Positions 12,359-24,061 of a stretch of DNA of 64,000 nucleotides are shown piece by piece. This DNA comes from Astrocystis sublimbata (lineage: Eukaryota; Ascomycota; Sordariomycetes; Xylariales; Xylariaceae), in the NCBI GenBank assembly GCA_022453515.1, contig JAJNNY010000007.1, positions 310,001-374,000 on the forward strand. The letters are read 5' to 3'. The notes under the pieces are model-generated. The model did not search any database and had not been told where the DNA came from. It saw only the letters and a list, made by a program, of their open reading frames with translations. The first letter of the stretch is position 1; the number at the start of each line of letters is the position of its first letter. Made by a program: the position numbers and the translations under genes.

Positions 12359-12966
12359 TGTGGTAGGCGTGGAGAATCAGAGCGGGCAGGTCGATTCTGA
12401 TCACACCGACGTGGTTGTGACTTAGGTGGTTGCCGCAGCAGTGGCCGACGAGAGGTTTGAGGGTTTCTTTTGTGGAGAGAACTTCGGAGGTGAAGGTTTC
12501 TGCATACAGCTTTTATACCATATCAGTACGTAGTTTGAAACTACGATAGGTAAGTTGCTCACCTCCAGGTAGCAGTTGAGTCACTGGCAAGCTGCTTCGG
12601 GGGCGTATGTAACTGGCGTAGGCAACAGCTGTGTTGGCAGACTCCAGTAAGCCAAAAGAAGCGTGAGCTTACTTGGGTGAATTAGTGGTGGCAGAACGCA
12701 GTGAAATACCGTTGAGCTACCGATTTGGCGATGGTGATGTGCCAATTGTTGAGGCGATGAGGCAGTTGCTGTGGTAGTAAATAAGCAAGCATTACGAAGG
12801 TAAGACGCGGAAGGAGCTTGGTAAAGAAAAGGCAGACTATCTGCTGTTTTCACATGAGACGACTTCTTCTTCGAGGACTACCCAGATGGTGCACATACTT
12901 GTAAGATGCCTGACGGTTTGCTGTGATACTCATGAGAATCCGCAGCAGTAAACCGGGAATCCAATT
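12359..12966. other. spacer between tandem small-protein copies
   Basis: No coding signal beyond chance open frames. It should hold the promoter of copy A (minus strand). Confidence 0.5.
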
Positions 12967-13351
12967 TCACAGTCGAGGGCATATCATTTGTCTCTGCTCG
13001 AGATGCAATCCGGGGGTAACGTACTCGACCTGAATGTCATCAATCCAGCCTCGAGCTTGAGCCAACTTGATCTGATCACAGACTTCCTCTTTGCTCCTGT
13101 GCATCAGATTTCCCCCCCTGCCTTTATCCTTCCACACGAAGTAGTAAGCGGCAACCTTTGACATCCCCCCATGGGAAAAATGCGTGCTTCGCTACAGCAA
13201 TGTCGATAGCATACTTCAGTGTTAGGTTGACATCAGTTCCAATGTCTGCGGCCGCAACAATGTCTTGGAAATAAAGCGCGTCGTAGGTTCGGCAGGCGTT
13301 ATCATGACAACCGTGATGGACAAAACGCGCTACTATGAACACGCCATCCAT
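12967..13351 (-). pseudogene. small protein, tandem copy B, frameshifted
   Basis: The frame starting at ATG 13351 (MDGVFIVARFVHHGCHDN...) runs in register with copy A until HAFFPWG. The homology then continues in another frame from MSKVAAYYFVWKDKGRGG to the stop at 12967. The switch falls on a run of six C (plus strand 13165-13170), so a one-base length change in this homopolymer explains it. No splice sites fit the switch. It is either a recent pseudogene or a sequencing/assembly slip. Related to 12008-12358; product unknown. Confidence 0.5.
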
Positions 13352-14041
13352 GTTGCCGGTAGTTGTAATATAAGGCAGAGCGTAGAGTGAAAGCAGATCG
13401 CTAGGATGGTTTGCTGTCAATTGTGGGAATTTTGATGATGCGCCAGTAGCTGCAAGAGAAGTTTCTCTTGCTGTAGCTATACCGCGCGAGTCTGGGAAGC
13501 AATTCGACGCAGAATAAGTTCGCCGTGTCAAGTCTTCTTATATAAGAAGGCCTATTAGACACAATGATGCACAGACTCAGCGCCCTGGCTACCTTGTGAC
13601 TAGGATGCTTCTCAGATTCGATATTCACTACGTACGCGTTTTATGCTCACCCAGTAACTTGAACCTTTTAGGTTACAGGTAGAGTTATTCACTTGAATGG
13701 TGCTTTCACTGCTGCATATAAGGTGCTAGTTGTTTTGTCTCCTTCCTTACACTTCTGATCTGAAGTCATCATCCCTTCTCCCCTGGTACTCGAGTATCGT
13801 AACATCGGTTAGATATCAATTCCTCGCCGCATATTGAATGCTGCTATGTTGTCATTTAGCACAAGTATAGGTCAGCATCTCAAAACATCGCATAATATTG
13901 GACTTCCCTGATCTTGCTGAAGCGGCATGTATATACTGACATTCTGCTTAGATAGGTAGTTATGGTATCCCCTGCTCTAAGGGGAAGGTGAAAGGCTGGG
14001 CAACACTTTGCAGGTAACAACATGTAGGATTTCAATCGCTA
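13352..14041. other. intergenic
   Basis: No gene supported. It carries the region upstream of copy B and the 3' side of the flavin monooxygenase gene. Confidence 0.5.
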
Positions 14042-16313
14042 TTATTCACCTTTCTGCTTCCGCATCCACTCGTCGTTGACATCCACGTAATCATCAGGGC
14101 CATACGGCTGCATGATCTCAGCGAGCCAGCCACTTTTGCGGTGTGGGTTGAGACCCAGGTCTCGCTGAAGCAGGTCGAGGTACGGCACAGCGTCAAATGT
14201 AAAAGCTGGCCTTCTGTTGCCCCAGTCCGTTGGGTAGCGCCACCGGCCCCAGCGGTTAAATAGCACCGTCTCGTAGCAGACGCTCCTCCTCTTTCCTCCT
14301 CGGTCGTCGCGCTCGCCATTACGCAGCAGCGAGGTCTTTGAAGTGCTGAGCTCCTCGTCGTCACCTTCAGCATTGATGTTCAGCTTCCCGGCGAAGTAGG
14401 CGCTGATCCAGAGCCCGCAGAGATGTGCGGTAACTGAGTTACTGAAGTTCGACATCATCCCCGTAAACGCGATATCCCGCGTCCGCAGGAGCCGCGCGGA
14501 AGCGGGGACCATGAAGCGATGCAGCATGAACGGCGTGAGAGGTGTATAAGGTGTTAGCTCGTTGGCGGCGCTGTCGATACCCTTCTGATCCGTCATCGGC
14601 TTGTAGTGCGCGTTCCATACTGGCTGGTCCCTAAGGCGAGGAAACCTCTGCAGGATCTCTCTATCAGCTGCCTCAATTAAGCTCTGCTGGTTTGCAATAT
14701 CCTGAGCTGGAGCGTGGGGCTGGGTTGTTGGTTGATGCGGTATGCCTAACTCGGCCTCGATGCCCTCAGGTAGAAACTTGATGCTCGGCACGTGTTTCCA
14801 GCCTGTAGTAGCCAGAAATACATCCGACTCGAAAGCTGTACCATCTGCAAGGTGCACCTTGCCGGCGCTCAGATGGTCAATCTCTCCGACATGAACATTT
14901 ACTAGATCACTTTTGATAATTGGAAAGATATCCTGCTCGTAGTTCAGCGTGCTGATACTATCGGCAGTGAACATGAAATCCGTCCACGGCTTCAGTTTTG
15001 CTGTATCAGGGTGAGCTTCGTAGTCGTTCTGTGTTAGTATATCCCCAGCTATAGTACTGTAGAGTTTGTTCACAAGAAACCTTCCAATAGCTGTGTTATG
15101 GAAAAAGCGCCGTATCCAGCCGTAGCCGCTGTAAGAGGAAGAGAATTAGAACCTGCCGTCTTAATATTATTTTTTTGATTTACGACAGATATCTCAAGCG
15201 CATGTATACCTACCTAGGTAGGTAATCATGCAGCATTTGAGAGTAGAATCTTTGCCGAATCAGGGAATCAAGGACTCAAGAATACTAACTCAGCGTCGCC
15301 CCATATACATGGGCTGAACCAGGTTATAAACCGCGTAGCTATGATTACCAGTCCAGTTAGCGGATGCTTAATCTTTATCAACAAAGAACGAGATACTCAC
15401 TGGCGAGCTTTTCTGCCCGCAGCTTCAATGGCGTTGCGTAAGGACTACATATCCAACATGGCCCGTGACCCTTAGCTATAAGTGCTGATTAGTGTCCAAG
15501 GAATTTTGGAAATAAGGCTCATTTACCAAAGGAGTGAGGGGAGCATACATCGAATAACCCAATTCACGGTTACACCAGCAGTAGCGTAGGCATAAACAGC
15601 ATCCCAGCCAGACTTAGTAGCACCGAAGACAGTGATTGCTTGCGCTGTTTCCATGGTCTTGCTGTTTTGTTTGAAATGTTTCCCGTGGAAGATCATCCCC
15701 CCAGCGCCTTTGAACTCTTCCTGGCCATCAAAATGGGGAAGGAAAGGTTCCGAAGTCATTCCGGTGGCAACGATCAGATGACGGGCAAAGGCCTTCTTTT
15801 CTCCTTTACGAGGCTCTGCGATGGTCAACACCCAGCCTCCATCGTGGGTATCTCGATGTTCCGCGGACAGTAGCTTGTGGTTAAAGCGGATAAGCTTCGC
15901 TATCCCTTTGTGCTCTGCATACGCCTTGAGGTATGAATTCAAGGCTGTGCCTTTCATATGTTCGCCGGCCTTCACATCAAACTTGTCACTGCTCATGGGA
16001 AACCCGGGGTATTCGTAGGTTCCAAGTAGGTTGTTACTCTTCAACATGGGATACAGGCGCTCCTCTGCCCATGTGCCGCCTATTGATGTTTGGGCATCGA
16101 GGATGACCAGCGACTTTTCGGGCTGCGTGCTGTGAAATTGTGAGGCAGCCGCCAGCCCGTACCATCCTGTTCCATAGGCAAGCTCAGCAACGCACATGCG
16201 ATCTTTGACCAACAAGGTCCCAAGCCATGATGAGCGTACAAGGACGGAATTCGAAGGGGAGTAATCGAGATAGTCCTACCAGCACCGACAACTACGCAGT
16301 CAAGCTCCTCCAT
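14042..16313 (-). CDS. FAD-dependent monooxygenase (FMO/BVMO-like)
   Basis: Five exons on the minus strand (16313-16280, 16166-15549, 15475-15401, 15338-15290, 15128-14042) give 620 residues. The start MEELDCVVVGAGWYGLAAAS holds the first GxGxxG FAD-binding motif, restored by splicing intron 1. IGGTWAEERLYP follows, then FxG...FHGKHFKQ, close to the FMO fingerprint. A second nucleotide-binding-like segment is ITVFGATKSGWDA. The C-terminal half has LATTGW (typical late FMO motif) and ends in EWMRKQKGE. Enzymes of this class use NADPH, FAD and O2 to oxidise soft nucleophiles or ketones, and several act in fungal secondary metabolism. The FMO lies about 1.5 kb from the tryptophan lyase-prenyltransferase fusion in the same orientation. 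It appears intact. An in-frame upstream ATG (16337) exists, but 16313 gives the normal short N-terminus before the Rossmann motif. Confidence 0.85.
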
Positions 16314-17770
16314 CTTCGTGAACAGCGCGAATCGCACTGCACTTTTGCTAGGCTGTTCAGGTATTATGTTGATAAGCGGATATAGGTACTCAACACCATC
16401 CGTGCCGGATCACATTGACTTTCGCGTTTGTTGGCTTTCGGCGAACTTGAATGTAGAGAGTGCAAGGAACGTTTAACTTACGTGCCGTGCCCAATGGAAC
16501 TGCGGGCAGCGAAAATTGGAACGACGAATAAAGTACCAATGGTATGCCTCATACGGCATATGGTGCCATGATATCACATCGACCCTGGTCATTAACAGCA
16601 GTGCTCGGCAGTGCTAAGCCCTCAGAGTTCTGCTTGGACATACAGTACGTAGTATGTACCCAAGCGTAAGCATGCCAAGGTGCCCCCATAGGGGTGTCTA
16701 TAGTGTGTCACTTACACGGATGTCGCATTGCCCAGGACGTGTTGTTAGCGATCTATATTATTAGCCTTCTCGTCAAAGGCATCAGGTGCGGCCTGTTCCT
16801 GGCATGCGTCCTTGCATCCATATCGGCATACAATCCCACGAGGGCCCATACTTTCTTCGGACCAAGGCAACCAAACGCCTTGATGCTTAACTTAGCGGCG
16901 AGCGGATTCCAGCTACATTCTGCTAAGCCCTGCTATTTCCACTCCTCTTTCGCAGCATCAGTAACCCATCGATCGATTCGAAACAACTTGGTGTGGTACT
17001 ATGCACGGTATCTCAGATTCAACTTGAACCCGTCCGAGCTACAGGTTTACTCGTACATGAGGTTGGACAGATCCCTCACACATTGCTGAGCACTCCCAAG
17101 ACTCCAGACCCACGAGCTACGTAGGCTTGTACGGGTATGTATCGATGCTGACCCGTTTCACTGCAAGGTTCTTCTCGCCTCACTGCATCTGCCAGTAGTG
17201 TGGCAGCAGTGCCGCTTAGCGTCCAGTATTTTTCGACTACTCGTACTGCTTTCCAAGTGTCATTAGTTTCATACGCCGCTACTACGTAGTATGTTGTACC
17301 GTAGGAGCGGATCATCGATCCCGCCTGGCAAATCATGGAATATCAAATCACGACTCAGAACGACAGATTCTATGCGCACCTTGGAGCAGGCGCTGGTTGA
17401 AAGATGTCAGCCCGCCAAGGCCAGCTCGGCCAGACTTTGAATGTGCGCACACTCCGTATGATGCAGTTGAAACAGGCAGCAACAAGCCATGAAACGCCGT
17501 TCTCCCATACTGCCACTTGTTTTGGCGTTGTTAGGCCAAGAGCTGAAAGGCTTTCTTTCCTTCGGCTTCGCGGATACATTTTCCACATTGGTCATAGCAT
17601 ACAGCATATTCATCCCGTCATGAAAAGATGCGCCGTCTATTTATGGTGACTGATCAATCAATTTCATACTGAGCTAATATCGACAAAGGCAATGCACATC
17701 ACCAACGCCGCCACCCACTCTCGATCCATGTCCTTGTACGGAAGGCCCTGCGCCTCCCCCTCTGGGTATT
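16314..17770. other. intergenic between FMO and fusion gene
   Basis: Longest open frame here is 131 codons on the plus strand (16694-17089), with no recognisable domain. I see the FMO promoter side and the fusion gene's 3' side only. Confidence 0.5.
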
Positions 17771-20696
17771 TCAAGCAGAAGAAAAGAGATCAGGAGAGAT
17801 ATAGAACGTATTTGAATGCTTGCCGCCGGCAGCTTGCTTCAGACTCACCCAGGCATGGATACCCTTGCCGCGATTCAGCGGCCGGCGCTGAACGGCGCTA
17901 ATCATCTTCCTGTAGCGCTTCCTGTACAGGGGCGATACCGACACGGCGTCCATGTACTGCTCGATGCGGGCCTGGATCTGCTCATCATTGTCGGCATACG
18001 CGCTAATGGGGAAGTGGACCGTCCCAATCGGCTGGGAAGGCGTCTTGCTTGTAAAGGCAAAGCACGAAAGCAAGGGTTTCCCACCGTAGGGTCCAAGGGA
18101 GCCGTCGCCTAGGATCTCACAGAAGCGTTGGATTTCGTACGTGTCCGCGTGCGGGCAGATGGAAGCGTGCTTCTCTGCAATAGTCGACGCCGAGGTTACT
18201 CCATGCGAAACATAGACTTTGGCACGAGCGTGATCCATGTCTGACGACAGATCTAGAGAGAAATACACAACTGACTCGTTGGGCGTCATGGTGCTTTCTA
18301 CGACGGCCCAAGACTCGGCTAGGCCGATCCGTTCGAAGGCCGTGCGGGTGGTGTATATGGCGTTATCGCGACCAGGTGTGCAGCTTGGATTGAGGTAGAT
18401 CTTCCACTCTGGGCCATCTTTGCCCGATGCGTAGCTATGCCAGGCGGCAAAGAATCCCTCGGGGTTGCTAGGCATAAAGATATCCCGGATAGTATTGAAG
18501 CGATTCAGAGAAACTCTCGTGTTGTATTCGTTCGCTATCCTGTCCGTTAAGTTCAACGCGGCCGACTGGAGCTGCGTCAAGATGCCCTCGCTTTCGGCTT
18601 CCTCTAGCGGCTGAGCTTCAATAAGAAAGCGCAGTTCTGCTTCCCCAGTCTTTTGGTCCAATACAACGGAGTACTCGAAGGGCGAGTGGTCGTTGCTAAC
18701 TTGGGGTACCCATCGCAACAAGTCAACGCCTTGAGGAATGGGTGAGTGTCCCCAGTCTACCGTCGAAGTTTCTAAGGCGCTGACCAAGTGATCACTCGGA
18801 CCCTGATCGAGTGCTCCCGACAGGTGGAATATCTGTCGTTTCGCTTCACTGAGGTATGTACCCCCCATAGCCCGGCTCACGGGTATAGGCTTCATCCCCG
18901 CGGAAAAGTGCCGAAGCCTCGAATTCTTACCCCTCGTGATCTCAACGTTAGGGATTAGGTGTCTCCGGTTGTGTAGTTCTTTGATAGCCGCAACCGTGTA
19001 GCTGATATGTTGGTCGGACAATACATGGCGTGGCACTGCAAATCGAACTAAGTTTGGTATCAAAGCTTGTAGCTTAGGGGTCTTCTTATCCCATTCCCAG
19101 CCAAATGGCCCGGCCTCAGCTGCACGGATACCATAGTCTTTAAGAAGCTCTAGTGTAAATCCTAGAGCGGGAAAATCACCGGGGTACCTATCGCAGCCGT
19201 AAAAGAAGTCGTCCATGTCAAGGTACACTGCGTGACCTCCGGGAGGAGAGAGGACTGCAACGCCGCGGCTCTGAAGCTTTTGAGCAAAGGACCGTACTTG
19301 GTTGATGCGGGTACGCAAATAGGGCTCCTTGGTGACCTCGTATAGGCCGACCACGGACGCCATCATGTCTCGTCCACTCACTAAAAGTCTCTAGGTTAGC
19401 GTCGAGGTTGTGCTCGGCCATCTCGTCATCTAATGTTGCTCAAAGGCATCAAGTCATGGAAACAAAGACTGCCACTCACTGCCTCCGTAAGAATCGTTGC
19501 CGTAGAATAGAATCTGACGCTCTTTTAGGCTTACGCCAATGCCCTCGTAACGCCGAGCGAACAAGCTGTCATCCTTAAAGCTTAAAATTCCTCCCATGTT
19601 CGATAGGCCGTCTTTCTTGAGACTGATTGTGAACCCGTCCACGTACGAAAACATTTCCTGGACGATCTCGGGAATAGTTTTGTTCGAATACCCAGACTCG
19701 AACTCTCGAATGAACCAGGCGTTTTCTGCGAAACGGCAGGCATCGAAGAAGAAAGGTATTGATTTTCGCCTTGCCAAATTCGCAGCTGCACGGATATTGC
19801 CCATTGACACCGGCTGTGCAGCAGCCCAGTTGTTGGTGATCGTCATAAGTATTAAGCATACTTCGGCGTGTTCATTTAGATAGGCCTCGGTTGCCGCTAC
19901 ATCGAGATTTCCCTTGAATGGGTTCTCTTTGCCAACGAGCTCCTCGGGGAATGGATCGGTCAGCCCAGGCTGAGTGAAGGTTTCCAAAGCAAACCCTGCA
20001 GCGGCGGCATTGGCTCCTGTCGTGTCAAAGAAGCCATTACTTATCACCACCCTTGGGGTTTGGGACACTTCTTGCTGTCGTTCTGCTATTGCGTCCTTCA
20101 GTGTAGAGAAAAGCAGGAACTCGGCACAGCGGCCCTGTGGGACAATGAAGAAGTTAGGCCTTTCCAGCTGGCAAGGGCCGCCATTGACAAATCCACCTTC
20201 ATATGGCTTGAGCAGCTTGCTTCGATAAAATTCAACGTCGGCTACGCCCGTGACAACCCCATGAGCCGCGTATTGTCGATCATTGCCGCGCTCAAAGATG
20301 TCTCGACATGCTTCGAGGAGGCAGTAATAACCCCAGTTGCGGCCATAGCTCTCGTCGCCCCGAAACACTAATATGTCGAGCTATTAGTTGCATGTACCAT
20401 GCGAACACAAGCACCTTATACAAATTGAAGAACAATGCCCCATTAAGGTTCATGCCACTGATCTTATATGAACTATGCGGGATCTTACACGCTGACCATT
20501 GCAAGTCTGTCATGGCTGATGTACCGGAATCAGACAAGTAGTCGCAGGCGACAAGGCCCGCGGGGAAAGCAAATATGTTGTATTCCACATCTTCCAGTAT
20601 TCTCTCGCGCTCCTCTGCCGTGGTATTCAAGAGGGATCTAACGACCAGCGCTTGGTGTGTGGGTGGGTGAAGGAGAGAATCAAGTAAAGACGACAT
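17771..20696 (-). CDS. tryptophan indole-lyase fused to DMATS-type aromatic prenyltransferase
   Basis: Three exons (20696-20489, 20367-19480, 19380-17771) give 901 residues in one frame. Residues 1 to about 525 are a PLP beta-eliminating lyase: SDSGTSAMTDLQW near the start, QGR ending at 149, SNGFFDTT with Asp184, NN..AAQPVSM (Asn249), FFFDACRFAEN (Asp278, Arg281), and the PLP lysine in SLKKDGLSNMGG (Lys320/321). Asp184 and His523 (RLRHFSA) match tryptophanase rather than tyrosine phenol-lyase. Residues about 535-901 are an ABBA-fold prenyltransferase: FEYS (Glu601, general base), LRF (Arg616), KIY (Lys692, Tyr694), RAKVY (Arg751, Lys753, Tyr755) and TFYISPDLF (Tyr892). The expected joint chemistry is Trp to indole plus pyruvate and ammonia, and dimethylallyl transfer to an indole ring. 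The order of steps is unknown. The prenyltransferase part, about 365 residues, is shorter than classical fungal DMATS. All key residues seem present. Confidence 0.88.
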
Positions 20697-22438
20697 CTTC
20701 GTTGTTACTCAAGTGCTATCAAGAATGATAGAATTAGAATCAGTGGGAAATGAAGATGGAAAGGAAACTTACGCCTCGTGTAATAACTTGATGCTGCCAC
20801 ATCTGATGGAATGAGGATATGTCAAGGCAACCGTATTTTAAATAACTCTCATCAACTTCTTAGCCTAGTGTTCTCGGGGGCCTATACTGATACCTGGCTG
20901 GCTTCGAAGTCATGAGGCGCAGGTGATATAATGTCTCGCAACCCGCAGTTCACTAAGCAACGACCATCTCGCCTATTCTTAGGTATCCCAGTAGAACATG
21001 ATCTAAGTGAGGAGGGTCTACATAGCCCCGGCAGTCCTAACGCCGTAGGATACCTGCTGCATTGCAGCATGGATCATGATGGAGTTCGGTACTGGTGTGT
21101 ACTATGCTGGTAGGGGTATGAGGTGAAGGCTAGCTCCTTGTCTAGTTCTATACACTAATTGTACTATGGGCTCATAGAGTTTCAAGCAACAGCTGGAGCC
21201 ATCAAATGATATTATTTCGGTGTGCATGAATGGTACACTACAGCCACACCGCACATCATTTGTTACCCTTCAAGAGCCGAGGTCTTCTCGACCCAAACGT
21301 TGCTCCTGGTGGCGGGGCTAGCGTGCCAAGTTTACTAAGACAACCTCAGTAGGTTGGCCCGCAGGTAGGGTTGATTCATTTATTCGGATTCAGCTTAGTT
21401 GAAGCCAAGTCTTGGCATCGTGAAATTCAACCTCTCGTTTAGAACTTGGCGGCAGGCCGACGGCAGCTCTGTTGGGCGAGAGGCCGGTCCCTACATATAG
21501 GGCACTATCTTAACACTAAGTCCTGGCCAGATGTGGGGACAGACAGAAACCACATGCATAGATTGTGAGAGTTTTCCTGGGGTCTGTGTGGTTTTCGTCT
21601 GCCGCAAGTCTTACATAATAAGGACATGCTTATATACTTGCTACTACCCTCACATCCGGCCCGAACCAAGCGGTGAGGCTGATCAATGCGACAGCAATAT
21701 CCGCTGCCTGCACATGCAGTAGATGAATAGCGAAAGGAGCATGAAGTTGGTCAATGTGTATATGTTGTACTCTAGGATGCCTACAGTACACCTTTATTGA
21801 TCCCAAATCGATGCTAGGAATTTCGAATAAGTTCGTAATGATAATCCTGGATCCACTCTGTTATCAGCTTACCAGCTAAGTACTTAAGTAAGTAGGTACG
21901 TAGGGAGCCTCGGGAGCCTCGGAGAGCAATGCCATGACGAGTTGAACAGAGAGGATCGAGCCCTACATAAGGAATGTCAATCAATGCAAAGGAACATGCG
22001 AATAAGACCGGCGGCCAAGCTTCTGCTATACTAAAAAAAAAAAGTGGTCACTTAAAATGCCGTGCGACAAGCCGGGCAATCAACAGCACTCACGAATCCT
22101 TATCTGTAGGTCTAGCACCACTGTGCCTAAACAGTAATCTTCGTGTCTATATCAATCGGATAGTTCCATCAGGTCTACATATGGGTTATCACTTTTGACG
22201 GAATATGCACTCGACACCTGAATTATGCTGCACGGTACCTTAGCATGGGCAAGGATCTCACTCCAATAGGACATCTTATAATAGAACGTGTCTGGACCTT
22301 TGTATAGGTGTATGGGATACCCTACTCAAATAAACAACGACAGTCGAAAGGCGGACTCCACTTGTACCGGCTCATCTACCCGTTCTGGGTTTTGGGTTCT
22401 GGGATGCCCGGGTCAAGAGTACCTAGCCCCCTAGGTAG
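20697..22438. other. intergenic between fusion gene and GMC gene
   Basis: No gene supported. A poly-A run (about 11 A) lies near 22034. The left end is the promoter of the fusion gene. Confidence 0.5.
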
Positions 22439-24061
22439 CTATGCAAGAATCATGCTGGCTAGTTGCTCGGCCACAGCGTAGAGAGAAGCCTGAGGATGAC
22501 CGCCTAGCGGCACAGGGATAATACTGGCATCTGCGACCCTAAGTCCTGTGACACCAAAAACCTTGCCCTCACCATCAACAACGCTGCCCATGGCGGCGGT
22601 ACCACCCGAGTGCTGGTGTTGCTCGCCGGTCCGCTGGAGTCTGTCCAGTATCACTTCATCGCTCGTCTCGGTAGTCAGGGGGGTAAGGTTTTCCAGCCCA
22701 TCCTTGACAGGAGGGGCTTCGCTCTCGACAATTCCTTTCATGTTTTCAGTTGCCGTTAGAACTTCGATAGTCCTGCGAGTAGCATGAACAAGAGCATCGC
22801 GGTCATGCTGAGTTGAAAGATAGTTCGGCTGCACACGAGGGAGATCTGCTGGTGAGCTTGATCGGATCGTGACCGTGCCTCGGGAAGTTGGAAGCAACAA
22901 CATAGTTGACGTGGAAATATGAGTGCCGTCAATAGGGATGCCAGGGATGCCAGGCACAACATACGCGGTCAGAACCTCGTAGACATTTCGTTCGTCCCAG
23001 TTGGGTCTGGTCTCATTCTTGTGCTTGGCGGCAATACTTCCAGGGAGGGTCTGGTTCGCGATCCAATCCCACGGAAGGCCCTTGAAGAAGGCAGGGTTCT
23101 GGAAACCCGCACTTCCGAAAGCGTATCCAAGTGAGGGGTCTCGCAGTCGATAGGCAAGGTGGATGGCGTAATGGTCATGGAGATTCTGACCAACATGGGG
23201 ACACTCGTGAACTAGCTGAACACCGTGTTCGGCCAGGTCGGCTTTCGGCCCAATACCCGACAGCATAAGGATCTTGGGGGTTTGGTAGGCGCCGGCGGAG
23301 ACGATAACCTCCTTTCGTGCAGTGACTTTGCGGCCGTCCACAAGCTCTACACCAGTCGCCTTCTTGGCGTTGTCGAATACCACTCTGTGTACAGGGGCAT
23401 TAATGAGGACATTGACCTTCTCGAGGGGGTAAACCACATTGGACGGCTGCCGCATGCCTTTGCTGTCTGCGTTTTCGTGCATCTCATTCAGACCAGCACT
23501 GGCACCATCCTTCCTGTCTACATTATGCGAAACACCGAGCTCGGCCCAGGCCTTCTTAACCGTGTCCCGCAGAGGATACTTGCGTTGGCCGTCGTCGCAA
23601 GCCGCAACGGAGGTGACGTACATAGGTCCGTCGAAGCCGTGTTCTTGGGGATCTGCTGCAGAGTCATAGAATTTCTCCGACTTGATGAACCAGGGCTTGA
23701 GGCCCTGGTAGCTCCAACGCTTGTCGCCTGCGAGCTCAGCCCACTCATCATAATCAGCGGCATCTCCTCGAAGCCAGCCACCGAAATTGATGACCGTGCC
23801 TCCTCCCAGCGCTTTTCCAGCGCTGAGATGATGCACGCGATCAGCGGTGGTTGTGACGGGCTCGCTGGGGTAGGCGTAGTCGAGCTCGCCGCCTTGAAGC
23901 GAGAGGCCAGTCATGAAGAAAGCAGTAGCGGTATTGCCAGCTGGGTCAGGCCCTGCTTCAACGAGGATGACGTCTTTACCGCCTTGACTGAGACGAGAGG
24001 CGACAACGCACCCAGCAAGGCCACCGCCGACCACAACGTATTCAGCGGTTAAGTCAGACAT
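22439..24061 (-). CDS. GMC-family FAD oxidoreductase
   Basis: Single exon, 540 residues from ATG 24061 (MSDLTAEYVVVGGGLAGC). The frame is open for 62 further codons upstream, but this ATG places the dinucleotide-binding motif VVGGGLAGCVVASRL at residues 10-24 as usual in the family. Other family marks: LSAGKALGGGTVINFGGWLRG (GMC signature 1), VSAGAYQTPKILMLSGIGP (signature 2), QHQHSGGTAAMG with the catalytic His, and HPQASLYAVAEQLA with the second catalytic position. GMC enzymes oxidise alcohols, sugars or pathway intermediates with FAD. No secretion signal is seen, so an intracellular pathway role is more likely than lignocellulose attack. It is transcribed in the same direction as the fusion and FMO genes and diverges from the 7TM gene at 26.6 kb. 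Confidence 0.9.
   Translation of the reverse strand: MSDLTAEYVVVGGGLAGCVVASRLSQGGKDVILVEAGPDPAGNTATAFFMTGLSLQGGELDYAYPSEPVTTTADRVHHLSAGKALGGGTVINFGGWLRGDAADYDEWAELAGDKRWSYQGLKPWFIKSEKFYDSAADPQEHGFDGPMYVTSVAACDDGQRKYPLRDTVKKAWAELGVSHNVDRKDGASAGLNEMHENADSKGMRQPSNVVYPLEKVNVLINAPVHRVVFDNAKKATGVELVDGRKVTARKEVIVSAGAYQTPKILMLSGIGPKADLAEHGVQLVHECPHVGQNLHDHYAIHLAYRLRDPSLGYAFGSAGFQNPAFFKGLPWDWIANQTLPGSIAAKHKNETRPNWDERNVYEVLTAYVVPGIPGIPIDGTHISTSTMLLLPTSRGTVTIRSSSPADLPRVQPNYLSTQHDRDALVHATRRTIEVLTATENMKGIVESEAPPVKDGLENLTPLTTETSDEVILDRLQRTGEQHQHSGGTAAMGSVVDGEGKVFGVTGLRVADASIIPVPLGGHPQASLYAVAEQLASMILA

Noticed and set aside
16694..17089. 131-codon plus-strand frame between FMO and fusion gene
   Set aside because: No recognisable domain, no splice partners, and odd composition; kept as intergenic.
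17771..20696. Lyase half as tyrosine phenol-lyase
   Set aside because: Asp at the DTT position and His in RLRHFSA match tryptophanase; tyrosine phenol-lyases carry other residues there.
23225..24052. Long plus-strand open frame of 275 codons opposite the GMC gene
   Set aside because: It is antisense to a well-supported coding exon and shows no domain; a codon-bias shadow.
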